44,534 bases of DNA. It comes from Bacteroidota bacterium (GTDB lineage Bacteria; Bacteroidota; Bacteroidia; Bacteroidales; CAIXZF01). This document shows positions 30,168 to 39,377 of the stretch, piece after piece. Positions within the stretch are counted from its first letter, which is position 1, and each line of letters starts with the position of its first letter. The stretch spans positions 1 to 44,534 of the forward strand of contig JAKLIX010000002.1 of the NCBI GenBank assembly GCA_022709385.1, given 5' to 3'. The notes beneath the pieces are model-generated. The model saw only the letters and a list, made by a program, of their open reading frames with translations, had not been told where the DNA came from and did no database searches. The position numbers and the translations under genes are program-made.

Positions 30168-30274
30168 TTAAACCGACACGGAGTGGATTTGCGAAAAAGT
30201 GCGATCCAGAGGTGTACGGCATTACTCATGCTAAACAACTTTGCATCCGCAAACCTGTCAAGTATGAGTATAAA
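30168..30274 (+). repeat. Dispersed hairpin repeat, copy B
   Basis: About 105 bp, plus orientation, starting ACCGACACGGAGTGGATTTG and ending AAGTATGAGTATAAAA. The outer stem has one A-to-G change that leaves a G-U wobble in RNA, and the tip pair TTTGC/GCAAA is kept. It lies between the peptidase gene and the T9SS protein. Confidence 0.75.
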
Positions 30275-30329
30275 AGTAAATATTTTTATTGAGTGTTTTG
30301 TATTTTCGCCTGAAATAATCAAGACCATC

Positions 30330-31334
30330 ATGGACAAAATCAGGCATTTCCTTGTATTGCTGACCATTCCCTTTGCCGGCTTCAGTCAGCAGATCCTGTT
30401 CGTGAATGACAACGGCCTGTTGCAGGCCAATACGGATACCATGCTTTATGCGATCCAGCAAGCCGGTTACCCCGGTTTCGACTATTTCGATGCCCGCGAC
30501 AGCCTTCGTTCACCGACCTACCTTGAGATTGCCGGATACGATCTGGTAATCTGGTACTGCAGCTCCGACGGTGTGGGTAATTATTTCTGGGAGGGTACCG
30601 ACAGCGACAATTTCGCCCTGATACAGTACCTTAACAATGGTGGCAGGCTGTGGGTGATGGGAACGGATTTGCTGTACGACCGTTATGCCACTCCCCAGCA
30701 GTTCATTCCCGGGGACTTTGTGTATGACTTCCTGGGCATAGCCGAATACCATGCACAGTCATACGGCGATGACGGTGGACTGGGTGTGGAATTGCTCGAA
30801 GGGACAGGATTTCTGAGCTGGATGGGGAACCTGCAGTGGATATTCCAGACCGCCTGGTGGGTGGATGCATGCCTGCCCGCTCCCGCTGCCATCGGCCTGT
30901 TCAGGATGGGACCGGCCGGGTATGCGTTCGACACCTATTTTTCTGGGTTTGCACTGGATAACGGTCATACCGCCGTCAGCTTCTGCTTTGATCCGGCCAT
31001 TATCGATACCTACGACATGCGGCTGGTGCTAACCACTGCAATCATAGACTACCTGCTGAACATCAGTGCAGCACCTTCAGCAGTGATACAGCAGGGAATC
31101 AGGGTTTTTCCCAATCCGTTTCGTGGCCGGCTGAATATAGAATTTCCGGAAATCGCGCAGGATATGAATATCCGGATACTGGATCCCTGCGGACGTATCA
31201 TCCTGGAGGAAAACTGCAGGGATGCCGGGAGCAATATTTTACGTTTACATCCTGACCTGCTTCCCGGCATGTATTTGCTGCAGCTTACTGACAATGTTCA
31301 AACTCAAGCTATCCCTGTGTTCAGAATGAAATAA
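30330..31334 (+). CDS. Secreted protein with T9SS C-terminal domain, gasdermin/peptidase-like N-terminal region unassigned
   Basis: A 334-residue protein from ATG 30330 with signal peptide MDKIRHFLVLLTIPFAGFSQ. Residues about 20-170 contain GYDLVIWYCSSDGVGNYFWE and YLNNGGRLWVMGTDLLYDRY, a pattern typical of extracellular proteins resembling Rossmann-like glutamine-amidotransferase/ThuA folds; assignment is tentative. The last 75 residues are a T9SS type A sorting domain: IRVFPNPFRGRLNIEFPEIA, MNIRILDPCGRIILEENCRD, HPDLLPGMYLLQLTD. It is flanked by repeat copies B and D. Confidence 0.65.
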   Translation: MDKIRHFLVLLTIPFAGFSQQILFVNDNGLLQANTDTMLYAIQQAGYPGFDYFDARDSLRSPTYLEIAGYDLVIWYCSSDGVGNYFWEGTDSDNFALIQYLNNGGRLWVMGTDLLYDRYATPQQFIPGDFVYDFLGIAEYHAQSYGDDGGLGVELLEGTGFLSWMGNLQWIFQTAWWVDACLPAPAAIGLFRMGPAGYAFDTYFSGFALDNGHTAVSFCFDPAIIDTYDMRLVLTTAIIDYLLNISAAPSAVIQQGIRVFPNPFRGRLNIEFPEIAQDMNIRILDPCGRIILEENCRDAGSNILRLHPDLLPGMYLLQLTDNVQTQAIPVFRMK

Positions 31335-31373
31335 GCAGGGACAGATTCCTGCCGCGTTAAGATCGCATTTGGA

Positions 31374-31440
31374 TTATACCGGCACGGAATGGGTTTGCGA
31401 AAAATTGCGATCCAAGGGTTAACGGCATCACTCATACTGC
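31374..31440 (+). repeat. Dispersed hairpin repeat, copy D (truncated)
   Basis: About 67 bp matching the first part of copy C (ATACCGGCACGGAATGGGTT, TTGCGAAAAATTGCGATCCA, ACGGCATCACTCATACTG); the second hairpin arm is missing. It lies between the T9SS gene and the convergent transglutaminase-like gene. Confidence 0.7.
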
Positions 31441-31483
31441 AATCCTGCTGCCTTGTCACGACATGATCATTGCAGGACAACCG

Positions 31484-33436
31484 CTACAACTTCTTCAGAA
31501 TCAAAGTCTTCTTATTAAAATCCGCCGCCGCATTGATCACATTCCTGAATGCTTCGTATTTCTCCAGGGGGTAAAAGATCTCGGTATAATATTCTTCGAT
31601 GCTGATAAGAAGGGTATTTCCGGACATCACGGCCTTTGACCTGAACACGCAGCTCAGTTCATCCTTGTAGTTCATCCTGACATCCATCTGCAGATCGTCC
31701 AGGTTGGCGATACGGTATGCAGCCGGAATTTCGAACCGTATCGTACGGTAATAGCTTCGTGGAAGACCCACGTCGACGGGCAGTTTGCGTGTGCCCTCCT
31801 GGTAAAGTTCCGACTGGGCGCCGATGGTTTCCCCTATTTTGACCAGCAGGTCGTTACCGGCCGATTCGACGAGGTTTTTGGCAGTCATCGTGACATGCCA
31901 CACCATGGGATCAAGGGCAATGTGGTCGGGTGTGGCATGCTGCAGTTCGAAGCTTTCGATCGTGGTATTTTCCCTGCCCATATTAAAAACAGAACTCAGG
32001 ATTTCCTTTTTTCTGTCATTGTCGAGCAAATGCCAGAATGCCTGATAATTAGCTGCGATGATCCCGGTAAAGACCCTTCGTGTGGTAACTTTCAGCTGCC
32101 TGGTGGCATCATCAAGCCGGATATCCTGGACAAGGGAATCTGCATGATCTGAGGGACGGTTTACCGGAAGACGCCTGATTTCATAGGCAAGCGTCCGCAG
32201 ATCATGAGCAGGCTCCACAGGCCAGGCAAACAAAGCATAAGAACCCTGAAAACTCTCAGGTATCAAACCTAAGCGGTATGTGGCATCATCAGGAACAAGG
32301 TATTTACCGGCCGAAGGGATATACAGGAGATAATTCTTCAGGAAATTAAAGCTGTTGAACTCAGGATCAAAAGGTTGCACTTCATTATCGGATCCGATAA
32401 CCAGTTCAAATGTGATGCCTCCTTCGCGGAAAAGCGCGTTAAACAGGCGTACCGCACCGTGTTTGTCTGTATGTTTGAGTTTTAAAACCATGTCGAGAGG
32501 CAGATCTCCGGGATTATCCTCGCTGATATTCATTTCACCTTTAACCCAATGCTCTATCGCCCTGACCCTGGCTTCTTCAGGACCGGCCGGCAGGTTCATC
32601 GCCTTGAGTTGTTTTCTGATGGCAGACAATTCTTTTTTACTGAATTCGAAGGTGCTGGAGTACATATTCCGGCATGCTTTCGCCCAGGAGTAAACCCTGA
32701 GCGACGTATTAAACCTGTTATAGGCCATTACATATTCAAACCGCATCAGCCTTGCCTTGTAATAGGAATAGGCTTCTTTCTCAAGACCGGGAATATATGG
32801 AATTTCAGCACGGGCCAGGGTGGTTTCGTTTTCACCTTCTGAAAAAACAAAAGAAGGAAAACCATTGTAACTCTTCATCAGATATTCGAGTTTCGACGGA
32901 TAAGAGAAGATCACCTCCACTCCGGATTTCGGAACATCCTCCTGGACATATTCCGTTCCGTATGCCCTGAATTTCTTTCTGAGAACGTAGTAATACTCCA
33001 CTGCCCCCCCGGCTTCGGCTCCTTCGATGGCAAAAGCCTTAAAATCTCCTTTATTCTCAAGGTTCTCCACAAGTCTGATACTTTCCTGCGGCAACTCGGT
33101 CACTTTCCCTGCGGGAGAGATAAATCTGGCCTTAATGGCCAGTATCTCAAGCACATTGTCGACCGGGATATAAATTTTATTGTAATCATCGATGGCCTGC
33201 GTGGTTTCCGTTTTAATCTTTTTATGAAAGACGTTGATCTCTTCGAAATAGCCTTCAGCATTGGAGAATATTTCTGTTATTTGTCTTTCGAGCATGATGA
33301 CTGCGCCATCTTTGCTTTTCACGGTGTCGGGATTGCCTGTGGCGGGACGGCTGTCCCATGTGTAATGGTCGAATGATGACTGCGCGGACGCTGTCATGAC
33401 CAGGAAGACGAAAACAGGAAGGATGAGCTTCTTCAT
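31484..33436 (-). CDS. DUF3857 / transglutaminase-like protein lacking the catalytic Cys and His
   Basis: A 650-residue protein with signal peptide MKKLILPVFVFLVMTASAQS. The N-terminal half is DUF3857 (IKTETTQAIDDYNKIYIPVD, IKARFISPAGKVTELPQESI). The middle is transglutaminase-like: where its neighbour has RYGDCKDKSSLLRYM, this protein has LKHTDKHGAVRLFNA (about 322-337), so the nucleophilic Cys is replaced, and the catalytic His position (NHMV in the neighbour) reads NYLL. The aspartate strand is kept (VPDDATYR). It is therefore a pseudo-transglutaminase. It starts 6 nt after the active paralogue's stop and has exactly the same length, so it is probably its duplicate and complex partner. Confidence 0.8.
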   Translation of the reverse strand: MKKLILPVFVFLVMTASAQSSFDHYTWDSRPATGNPDTVKSKDGAVIMLERQITEIFSNAEGYFEEINVFHKKIKTETTQAIDDYNKIYIPVDNVLEILAIKARFISPAGKVTELPQESIRLVENLENKGDFKAFAIEGAEAGGAVEYYYVLRKKFRAYGTEYVQEDVPKSGVEVIFSYPSKLEYLMKSYNGFPSFVFSEGENETTLARAEIPYIPGLEKEAYSYYKARLMRFEYVMAYNRFNTSLRVYSWAKACRNMYSSTFEFSKKELSAIRKQLKAMNLPAGPEEARVRAIEHWVKGEMNISEDNPGDLPLDMVLKLKHTDKHGAVRLFNALFREGGITFELVIGSDNEVQPFDPEFNSFNFLKNYLLYIPSAGKYLVPDDATYRLGLIPESFQGSYALFAWPVEPAHDLRTLAYEIRRLPVNRPSDHADSLVQDIRLDDATRQLKVTTRRVFTGIIAANYQAFWHLLDNDRKKEILSSVFNMGRENTTIESFELQHATPDHIALDPMVWHVTMTAKNLVESAGNDLLVKIGETIGAQSELYQEGTRKLPVDVGLPRSYYRTIRFEIPAAYRIANLDDLQMDVRMNYKDELSCVFRSKAVMSGNTLLISIEEYYTEIFYPLEKYEAFRNVINAAADFNKKTLILKKL

Positions 33437-33442
33437 ATTGCT

Positions 33443-35395
33443 TTATTTATTCAGTACGACGGTATTCAGGCTTGCTTTGTTCAGTTCGACCAAAAAGGAG
33501 CGCAAATCTTCCAGTTCCTGTCCTTCCACGATCAGGCGGTTCATGGTGATGCCTGAAGTCATGACCACCTTGTTGGCACTTTGTGTATAGCTTATCTCAA
33601 AGCCGAAACCGGGGAACGACTTTGCAGAGGCAGACGGAAGCGCACCGACTTTCCACCCGTCCGGTATTTCGAGGATGCATACCTGTTTGTATGAGTAACA
33701 ATGATCGGCCTGGTAAGGGATCCTTCGCCCGGGCTTGATCATATCCTTCTGGAAGAGCCTGACAAGATGCAGGTTCACATACACGGCATCCTGTTGCCTG
33801 GTATCATAGTCCGGCATTTCCAGGCTGTAGGTCAGCGTGAGCGCCTGCCCGTTATGGTTTCTGTCTTTGTATTCCACATTCCTGGCAATGAATTTATTGC
33901 TGGCGAATTTGATCATCCCGGGAATCAGTTTGTCGTATTCGTGTTTTTCAGTTGCCTGGAGCAGTGACAGCAGACTGATACGGTTCTCACCCGTCAGATT
34001 TGTGATGACATCGGCAAGCAGTTTGTCGTCCCGGAAGTACAGTCGAAAAGTATCAACGACCTGGTTTTTTTCTGCCTCTTCCACCGGGAGTGTGATCAAG
34101 GCATGATCAGACGGTCCTTTTTCAACCAGGCATTCTTTTCCCTGAATGGAAGCAGGCACTTCGCCCGGAATGTGATTTCGGGTGGTGGCATCCAGCACCA
34201 CCGGTTCACCCTTCTCAGACCACCACACGCAAACCATGTGGTTATCCACCGCCATGGATGGGAAATCGGCATAACTGTATGGCAGCTCCCTGGTACCCAC
34301 CCAGGCCAGCCCTGCTTTAAGCCCGGCCGCCCGGAGCATGTAACGGAGCAGGCTGGACTTATCCTTGCAGTCGCCGTACCTTCTTTTGAATACCAGGGAA
34401 GCCTCACGGGGAATATAGGCATTGGTGCCGTCTTCGATGGCGACATAGCGGATCTGCTGCTGGACCCAGGAAAAGATGCTCCGGACTTTCGCAGCCTCAT
34501 CATGGCAATCCATGATCAATGTGTCAACAAATCTGTCAATTTCAGGTGATTTCAGTGAATCAAGCTGTCTGATGTTGCCATAATACCAGTCATAGAGATC
34601 GCCCGGTTTATCCATGACCGTTTTCCTCTGTCCACGGTGTTCGTAGGAGACAATATGCACAATGATATGCGGAACAAAGTACTGCGATGCCGGTGAAACC
34701 TCATCGCCGGTATAGGCTTCCGGCAGGGAGGCCTCCCAGGTATGTACCAGGTTTTTCCCGGCCTTACTGACGGTATGGCGTACCATTGAAGTATCCAAAC
34801 CAAAAAGACGGTAACGAAGCTGAACAGCCTCACTGACCCGGACACGCAGCCTTGATATTTCTGAAGGCATGCCCCCGCCAAAACGGTATATCACCGGATA
34901 ATAAGGATCATCGAACAGGACGACTGACTCGGTAATCAGCCGGGTACCTGCACTCACGGCGGGAAAGGTGAACTGATAGGCATACACATCGTCATAAAAC
35001 AAGCCGTCATTGATCTCGCTGGATTTCACAAAATGCTTCACCTCAATATCGCGGAAGGATTTTCCCTCCGGCACCCTGCTGTATGCCTTCAAGGATTCCA
35101 TTTTGACCTGCGGATTGAAATACTCTTTGGATTCGGCAAAAGCTGCAGCATGATTCGTCAACACCAGTACCGATGCATAATTTCTGATGCTGGTTACCGG
35201 AAGCCCGTTTTTGCCCATCGTGATGGTCACATCCTTCTCCTGAAGATCATGCAAAACTGCGTAACCCTGATACTTATCCCTGTATGCCTGAAGCTCCGGT
35301 TCACCCTGCGCCATGCACGCGGCAGTGATCATGAAGGACAACAACGCAGCAGGCAACCTACTTTTTTCTGATCTCAACAACCTCACCATTTTCAT
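33443..35395 (-). CDS. DUF3857 / transglutaminase-core protein with intact catalytic triad
   Basis: A 650-residue protein; I start it at ATG 35395, giving a signal peptide (PAALLSFMITAACMAQ); longer starts would read far into the upstream gene. DUF3857 occupies about 50-230. The transglutaminase core has the Cys in RYGDCKDKS (about 342), the His in AVDNHMVCVW (about 384) and the Asp in PVVLDATTRNH (about 400), preceded by FSWVQQQIRYVAIEDGTNAY. A C-terminal beta domain follows. Such proteins are periplasmic or surface protein-crosslinking or -hydrolysing enzymes. The start overlaps the MORN gene's stop by about 38 nt; the three genes form an operon. Confidence 0.8.
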   Translation of the reverse strand: MKMVRLLRSEKSRLPAALLSFMITAACMAQGEPELQAYRDKYQGYAVLHDLQEKDVTITMGKNGLPVTSIRNYASVLVLTNHAAAFAESKEYFNPQVKMESLKAYSRVPEGKSFRDIEVKHFVKSSEINDGLFYDDVYAYQFTFPAVSAGTRLITESVVLFDDPYYPVIYRFGGGMPSEISRLRVRVSEAVQLRYRLFGLDTSMVRHTVSKAGKNLVHTWEASLPEAYTGDEVSPASQYFVPHIIVHIVSYEHRGQRKTVMDKPGDLYDWYYGNIRQLDSLKSPEIDRFVDTLIMDCHDEAAKVRSIFSWVQQQIRYVAIEDGTNAYIPREASLVFKRRYGDCKDKSSLLRYMLRAAGLKAGLAWVGTRELPYSYADFPSMAVDNHMVCVWWSEKGEPVVLDATTRNHIPGEVPASIQGKECLVEKGPSDHALITLPVEEAEKNQVVDTFRLYFRDDKLLADVITNLTGENRISLLSLLQATEKHEYDKLIPGMIKFASNKFIARNVEYKDRNHNGQALTLTYSLEMPDYDTRQQDAVYVNLHLVRLFQKDMIKPGRRIPYQADHCYSYKQVCILEIPDGWKVGALPSASAKSFPGFGFEISYTQSANKVVMTSGITMNRLIVEGQELEDLRSFLVELNKASLNTVVLNK

Positions 35396-38300
35396 AAACC
35401 ATTGTTTCAGTGTATTCACCCTTCTCATTGTAATAATCCCATGCACCATCTTCGTGACCGAGAAGATAATTCCCTTCACGGTATTTCTTACCATTGAGAT
35501 GATAATAGGTGAAAGGACCATGGCGTTCATCTTCGTAATAGTTCCCTGATTCCAGCAGTTTTCCGCTGATGCTGAATACTTTGTATGATCCGTGCAGATC
35601 ACCTTCACTAAAGGTCGATTCCCTGAAAAGCATGCCGTTCGGAAGATATACGCTGTGCTTCCCGTGCGGAATGCCATCCTTGTAGGAAAGTCGCGCCGAG
35701 AGTTTCCCACCCGGATAATAGGTGAGCACCTCCTTTTCTTCCAGACCTAAAACCACCGGCCTCACAAACTTACCTGTATGGTCGAGGTAGTCAATTTCGC
35801 GTACAAAGCCTTCCTGGTATTTCAGACGAAACATCAGGACACTGTCAGGAGACCAGTAAGTGACATAACCCTGCTTCTCGTTATCAACGAAATTCAGCAG
35901 CCGGTAAAGTCTGCCGTTTTCGTGGTATTCGAGATACTGGTCCTGACTTTTATCATCCTCGTAATAATCAGTAATCCATAATCTTCCGTATTTATTGATC
36001 GTCAGGGTTCCTTCAGTCTGGTTCTTCACGTAAGGAATCTGCATCTCAATTTGTCCTGCCGGGTCCCGCGTTGTCATTGTGCCGCTGAGGTTCCCGTGAT
36101 CCATCTGATATTGCAATCTGATATTTCCGTTGGGATAAAAGAACGTTTGCGGACCGTGAAATGTGAAGTCAGCCAGGGAAACAGTGCGGCGGACCTTGCC
36201 GTTGTTAAAGTACTCCACTGCCTGGCTGGTGTCCTTGTCCTCATTCAGGTCAAGCAGCATTTTACCGTCGAGGTCATACAGGATCAGGCGGATGGGATTT
36301 CCGTTCCCGTCAAATGTGGCTTCATGCTCCTTAATGCCTTTAGGATTGTACGAGATCTCCCTGCCGGTAAGAGTACCCCTGTTCAGAAAGCTGCGATAAC
36401 GCACACTATCGTTCGGATAGTAGGTAATCCATTCACCATCGTTCTGGTTATCAAAAAGTTGTCCCTTCTTTTTCAGGCGGCCGGAGGAGAAATACTCACG
36501 GTATTCTCCCCAGCCATCACCGTCTTTCAATATATATTCTTCTTTCAGGCGGCCGTTCGCATGCCAGGATTTCACCGGACCGTCAGCCTTGCCATCCTTG
36601 TATATATGCTCACTGCTTTTCTTTCCGTTGGGATAATAATACGTCCACACCCCATCCATTTTATTGTTTTTCATCACCCCTTCCAGGCTCATGACACCAT
36701 CGGGATAATAATTTCTGACATGGATGCTGTTATTTTCCAGCTGGCTCTGGTACAGCAACTTACCAGCAGCGTCAAAACACATCATGCCTGTCAGGGTATC
36801 ATTGCGGAACTGCTGTTTCCGGCAGAGTCCACCGCCGCGGAAATACTGTATCCGTTCACCGTTTATTTTCCCTTCCAGGAATACCGTATCAAGCTGGTCG
36901 ATGCTTCCGTCGCGGAAGTAGTACTTCCTTACACCGGTCAGGCTGCCCTTCTCATCAAACTGATCGATCTCGCTGATACTGCCGTTCCTGTGATACCGGA
37001 TACACTCCCCGTATACCGTGTCGCGCCTGTATTTCATCCTGCTCTCGATGACTCCCGTTGTGTACCAGGTGGTCACTTCACCCTCCAGCAGGCTGTCGCG
37101 ATAGATGGCTTCCGCCTTGGCTTTGCCATTCATCCACTCCTCGGAATAGGGTCCGTGTCTCCGGTCATGCTGAAACGCAGTTTTCTTAATGAAATACTCC
37201 CGGTAATGATGGAAGACACCTTCTCCTTCCAGTTTATCATCCCGGTATCTGAAGTCCGACAGCGGGAATCCACTTTTTGTGTATTCAATTTCCCTGCCCT
37301 CCTTTTTCCCCATCTTTCTTGGAAACACTCCGGAAAGCCTGCCATTGGGGTGAAACATGCGGCATTCGCCGTTCACGGTGTCTTGCCTGAAAAGCAGCTG
37401 TTGTGCGAGCCTGCCGTTGGGGTGATAAATGAACCAGTCCCCTTCCGTCAGGTTGTCCCTGTATGTTCCGCTCTCCCTGATCATCCCGTTACCTGCAATC
37501 ACCCGCCAGGGACCCTGTTTAACAGGAGATTCACCGTTTGTGAGCAGGCCTGTTTCCGTTAACAAGCCGTCACGGTTGAAATGCATGACTGTAATATGCC
37601 GTAACTCGTTCTGATAGTTAAAACCGTGGTCGCGCATGTTGAACAGCAATTCCCTGGCCCAGTCCACAAAGGCATCCAGTTCCTTTTCATTTTTTTCGAG
37701 CCATTTGTTAATCTGTTCATTATTAACCTCCTTATAACAGTAATAAAGCAAAGTATTGAAGGCATCCTTGTCCATGATACTTCTGAAGACCCTGACATAG
37801 AACTGATTATACAGGGAGGTATCTTGAGGATCAAACTGAATGCGGGTAAAGAGCAGGTAGCTCTGTTTCGCAGTGAAATAGGTGAGCTCGCCAGGGTATT
37901 TGTAGTTGTCATGAAAAACAACTTCTGCATTGATCAGGGCAGTGATCTCCCTGTAGGGATCCCGGCCGGCGTGTTCTGTAAAGAATTGAGCTTTCATGAT
38001 CGTATCGCGGGTACCGGTGACGGCCTCTTCGAATTCCTGCAGGAAGCGAATGCGGGGCGACATCATGATCCCCATATTATAGGCCATGTATGCTTGTGCA
38101 ATTCTTCCCATCATGTGATTGGCCCTTGCGAGCAGCAGGTGGCTACCGGTGTGGAAGGGCCTGACCCTGATGGCCCTGAACAGGGCTTTTTCGGCATCGG
38201 CCGGGCGGCCGGCATTCATATAGCAAACTGCAAGGTTAAAGAACAGGTTTGCATTGTAGGGGAAAAGCCTGGTATAATTTTCCAGCCAGCTGATCCCTTC

Positions 38301-38645
38301 CTCCGTTTTGCCCATCTCGTCGAGCAGGCTGCCGATGGTCGCGATCACGGCCACATCATGCGGGCTCAGTCTGTTTGCTTCCAGGCACTTTGCATAAGCT
38401 TCCTCCTTTTCTCCCTGCTGCCAGTGGCACAAAGCCAATTCGTAAAGCGCCCAGGCATAATTGGGATCACACAGGCTAATCCTGCCGAACAGCGCCTGGG
38501 CCTCGTCGTACTTTTCATTGTCATAAAGTTCAATCCCCTGCTCTATCAGGGCGGCAGAACGGTCGAGGGCTGATGAATCCTGCAAGGACTGTCCCATGCT
38601 GTACCATCCATACAGCATGAAAAAACAGATTAAATGAAATTTCAT
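35358..38645 (-). CDS. Large TPR plus MORN_2-repeat secreted protein
   Basis: A 1095-residue protein with signal peptide MKFHLICFFMLYGWYSMGQS. Residues about 35-210 are five or more TPR units (NEKYDEAQALFGRISLCDPN, YAWALYELALCHWQQGEKEE). A spacer follows, then from about 370 to the C-terminus lie roughly 25 MORN_2 hairpins of the YwqK type: GDWFIYHPNGRLAQQLLFRQ, GVWTYYYPNGKKSSEHIYKD, GPFTYYHLNGKKYREGNYLL. The motif is G-x-W-x-x-Y-x-x-N-G-x-x. Arrays this long probably form an extended beta scaffold. TACATTTG (minus, 38690-38683) about 40 nt upstream is a good -7 element. First gene of the transglutaminase operon. Confidence 0.85.
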   Translation of the reverse strand: MKFHLICFFMLYGWYSMGQSLQDSSALDRSAALIEQGIELYDNEKYDEAQALFGRISLCDPNYAWALYELALCHWQQGEKEEAYAKCLEANRLSPHDVAVIATIGSLLDEMGKTEEGISWLENYTRLFPYNANLFFNLAVCYMNAGRPADAEKALFRAIRVRPFHTGSHLLLARANHMMGRIAQAYMAYNMGIMMSPRIRFLQEFEEAVTGTRDTIMKAQFFTEHAGRDPYREITALINAEVVFHDNYKYPGELTYFTAKQSYLLFTRIQFDPQDTSLYNQFYVRVFRSIMDKDAFNTLLYYCYKEVNNEQINKWLEKNEKELDAFVDWARELLFNMRDHGFNYQNELRHITVMHFNRDGLLTETGLLTNGESPVKQGPWRVIAGNGMIRESGTYRDNLTEGDWFIYHPNGRLAQQLLFRQDTVNGECRMFHPNGRLSGVFPRKMGKKEGREIEYTKSGFPLSDFRYRDDKLEGEGVFHHYREYFIKKTAFQHDRRHGPYSEEWMNGKAKAEAIYRDSLLEGEVTTWYTTGVIESRMKYRRDTVYGECIRYHRNGSISEIDQFDEKGSLTGVRKYYFRDGSIDQLDTVFLEGKINGERIQYFRGGGLCRKQQFRNDTLTGMMCFDAAGKLLYQSQLENNSIHVRNYYPDGVMSLEGVMKNNKMDGVWTYYYPNGKKSSEHIYKDGKADGPVKSWHANGRLKEEYILKDGDGWGEYREYFSSGRLKKKGQLFDNQNDGEWITYYPNDSVRYRSFLNRGTLTGREISYNPKGIKEHEATFDGNGNPIRLILYDLDGKMLLDLNEDKDTSQAVEYFNNGKVRRTVSLADFTFHGPQTFFYPNGNIRLQYQMDHGNLSGTMTTRDPAGQIEMQIPYVKNQTEGTLTINKYGRLWITDYYEDDKSQDQYLEYHENGRLYRLLNFVDNEKQGYVTYWSPDSVLMFRLKYQEGFVREIDYLDHTGKFVRPVVLGLEEKEVLTYYPGGKLSARLSYKDGIPHGKHSVYLPNGMLFRESTFSEGDLHGSYKVFSISGKLLESGNYYEDERHGPFTYYHLNGKKYREGNYLLGHEDGAWDYYNEKGEYTETMVYENGEVVEIRKK

Positions 38646-38682
38646 AGGAGTAGCCTTATTTGGTTAAACGGCTGGGCGGCAC

Positions 38683-38690
38683 CAAATGTA
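38683..38690 (-). promoter_or_regulatory. -7 element of the TPR-MORN/transglutaminase operon
   Basis: Minus-strand TACATTTG matches TAnnTTTG and would give a leader of about 35 nt to the ATG at 38645. The -33 position has no clear TTG. Confidence 0.45.
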
Positions 38691-38835
38691 CAATACATTA
38701 ATGAGAACGGCATGAATCCCTGTTTGTTTCACCTTAAAAATTATTTACTGAATCATCGTGAAAATGCGCGGCAATTTTCGGTTAGTATGAACGATAGTCC
38801 TTATGGAAGTTTCAACTGCTGATTGCATTTTTTCA

Positions 38836-38868
38836 TACATTTGCGATAGCATTTCTTCCATTATGGAA
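38836..38868 (+). promoter_or_regulatory. Promoter and operator of the toxin-antitoxin operon
   Basis: TACATTTG (38836-38843) matches TAnnTTTG, 20 bp before the antitoxin ATG. The 13-bp palindrome TTCCATTATGGAA (38856-38868) covers the start codon, the expected place for antitoxin autorepression. Confidence 0.5.
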
Positions 38869-39060
38869 ACAGTAATTTTACAATCCGGATCAAAAGACAA
38901 CCTGAATTTGCTACTCAAACTGGCTGGAAAGCTGGGGATAAAGTTTAAGATTGTTACAGATGAATTCAAAGAAGACTTTTTCCTTTCATCAATGATTGAT
39001 GAGGGGATGAAGACCAGAGACGTTTCAAAACCGGAGGTACTTAAAGTCCTCCGGAAGTGA
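38863..39060 (+). CDS. Type II antitoxin-like protein (65 aa)
   Basis: A 65-residue protein from ATG 38863 (METVILQSGSKDNLNLLLKL). The promoter lies immediately upstream, so the longer start 60 bases earlier would precede the transcription start. The sequence is short, with the helical AGKLGIKFKIVTDEFKEDFF and SSMIDEGMKTRDVSKPEVLK, resembling small antitoxins of RelE/ParE systems whose C-terminus wraps the toxin. The last codons overlap the toxin start by 4 nt, typical for translationally coupled antitoxin-toxin pairs. No classic RHH or HTH motif is obvious, so it is named by context. Confidence 0.65.
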   Translation: METVILQSGSKDNLNLLLKLAGKLGIKFKIVTDEFKEDFFLSSMIDEGMKTRDVSKPEVLKVLRK

Positions 39061-39326
39061 AAACATGCTTCAAAAGCAGTTTCATAAAGGATTTGAGAAA
39101 AATATCTGATCCTGAAATACTCGCTTCAATAGAAAAGATCATCTTAAAGTCTGAAAAGGCAAACTCCCTGCAGGATATTCCTAACCTTAAACCCATCAAA
39201 GGAGTAAAAAAGAAACATTTTCGCATCCGTGTCAGTTCCTACAGAATCGGTTTATGTCTTGAGAATGACACGCTTTATTTCGTCAGGTGCCTGAACCGGA
39301 AGGATATTTACAAACTATTTCCCTGA
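39057..39326 (+). CDS. RelE/ParE-family toxin
   Basis: An 89-residue basic protein. The frame begins at GTG 39057, overlapping the antitoxin stop as GTGA. Visible RelE-superfamily traits: N-terminal helices SSFIKDLRKISDPEILASIE, then the beta hairpins LKPIKGVKKKHFRIRVSSYR, IGLCLENDTLYFVRCLNRKD, ending IYKLFP, the standard R-V-x-x-Y-R-I and R-K-D-I-Y tail. The family cleaves mRNA in the ribosome (RelE) or inhibits gyrase (ParE); which one cannot be told here. It is followed by an R-M gene remnant, so this is a defence/mobile island. Confidence 0.8.
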   Translation: MKTCFKSSFIKDLRKISDPEILASIEKIILKSEKANSLQDIPNLKPIKGVKKKHFRIRVSSYRIGLCLENDTLYFVRCLNRKDIYKLFP

Positions 39327-39377
39327 GCTATCCGAATTTGTAAATCCAGCATCTTCGGTAAAAAACCAATCCATTAA

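Noticed and set aside
29955..30329. In-frame extension upstream of the T9SS protein at 30,330
   Set aside because: It runs antisense to the metallopeptidase and through repeat copy B; the signal peptide starts at 30330.
36051..37562. 503-codon plus-strand frame opposite the MORN protein
   Set aside because: It is a shadow of the repetitive MORN coding sequence; no start context or domain.
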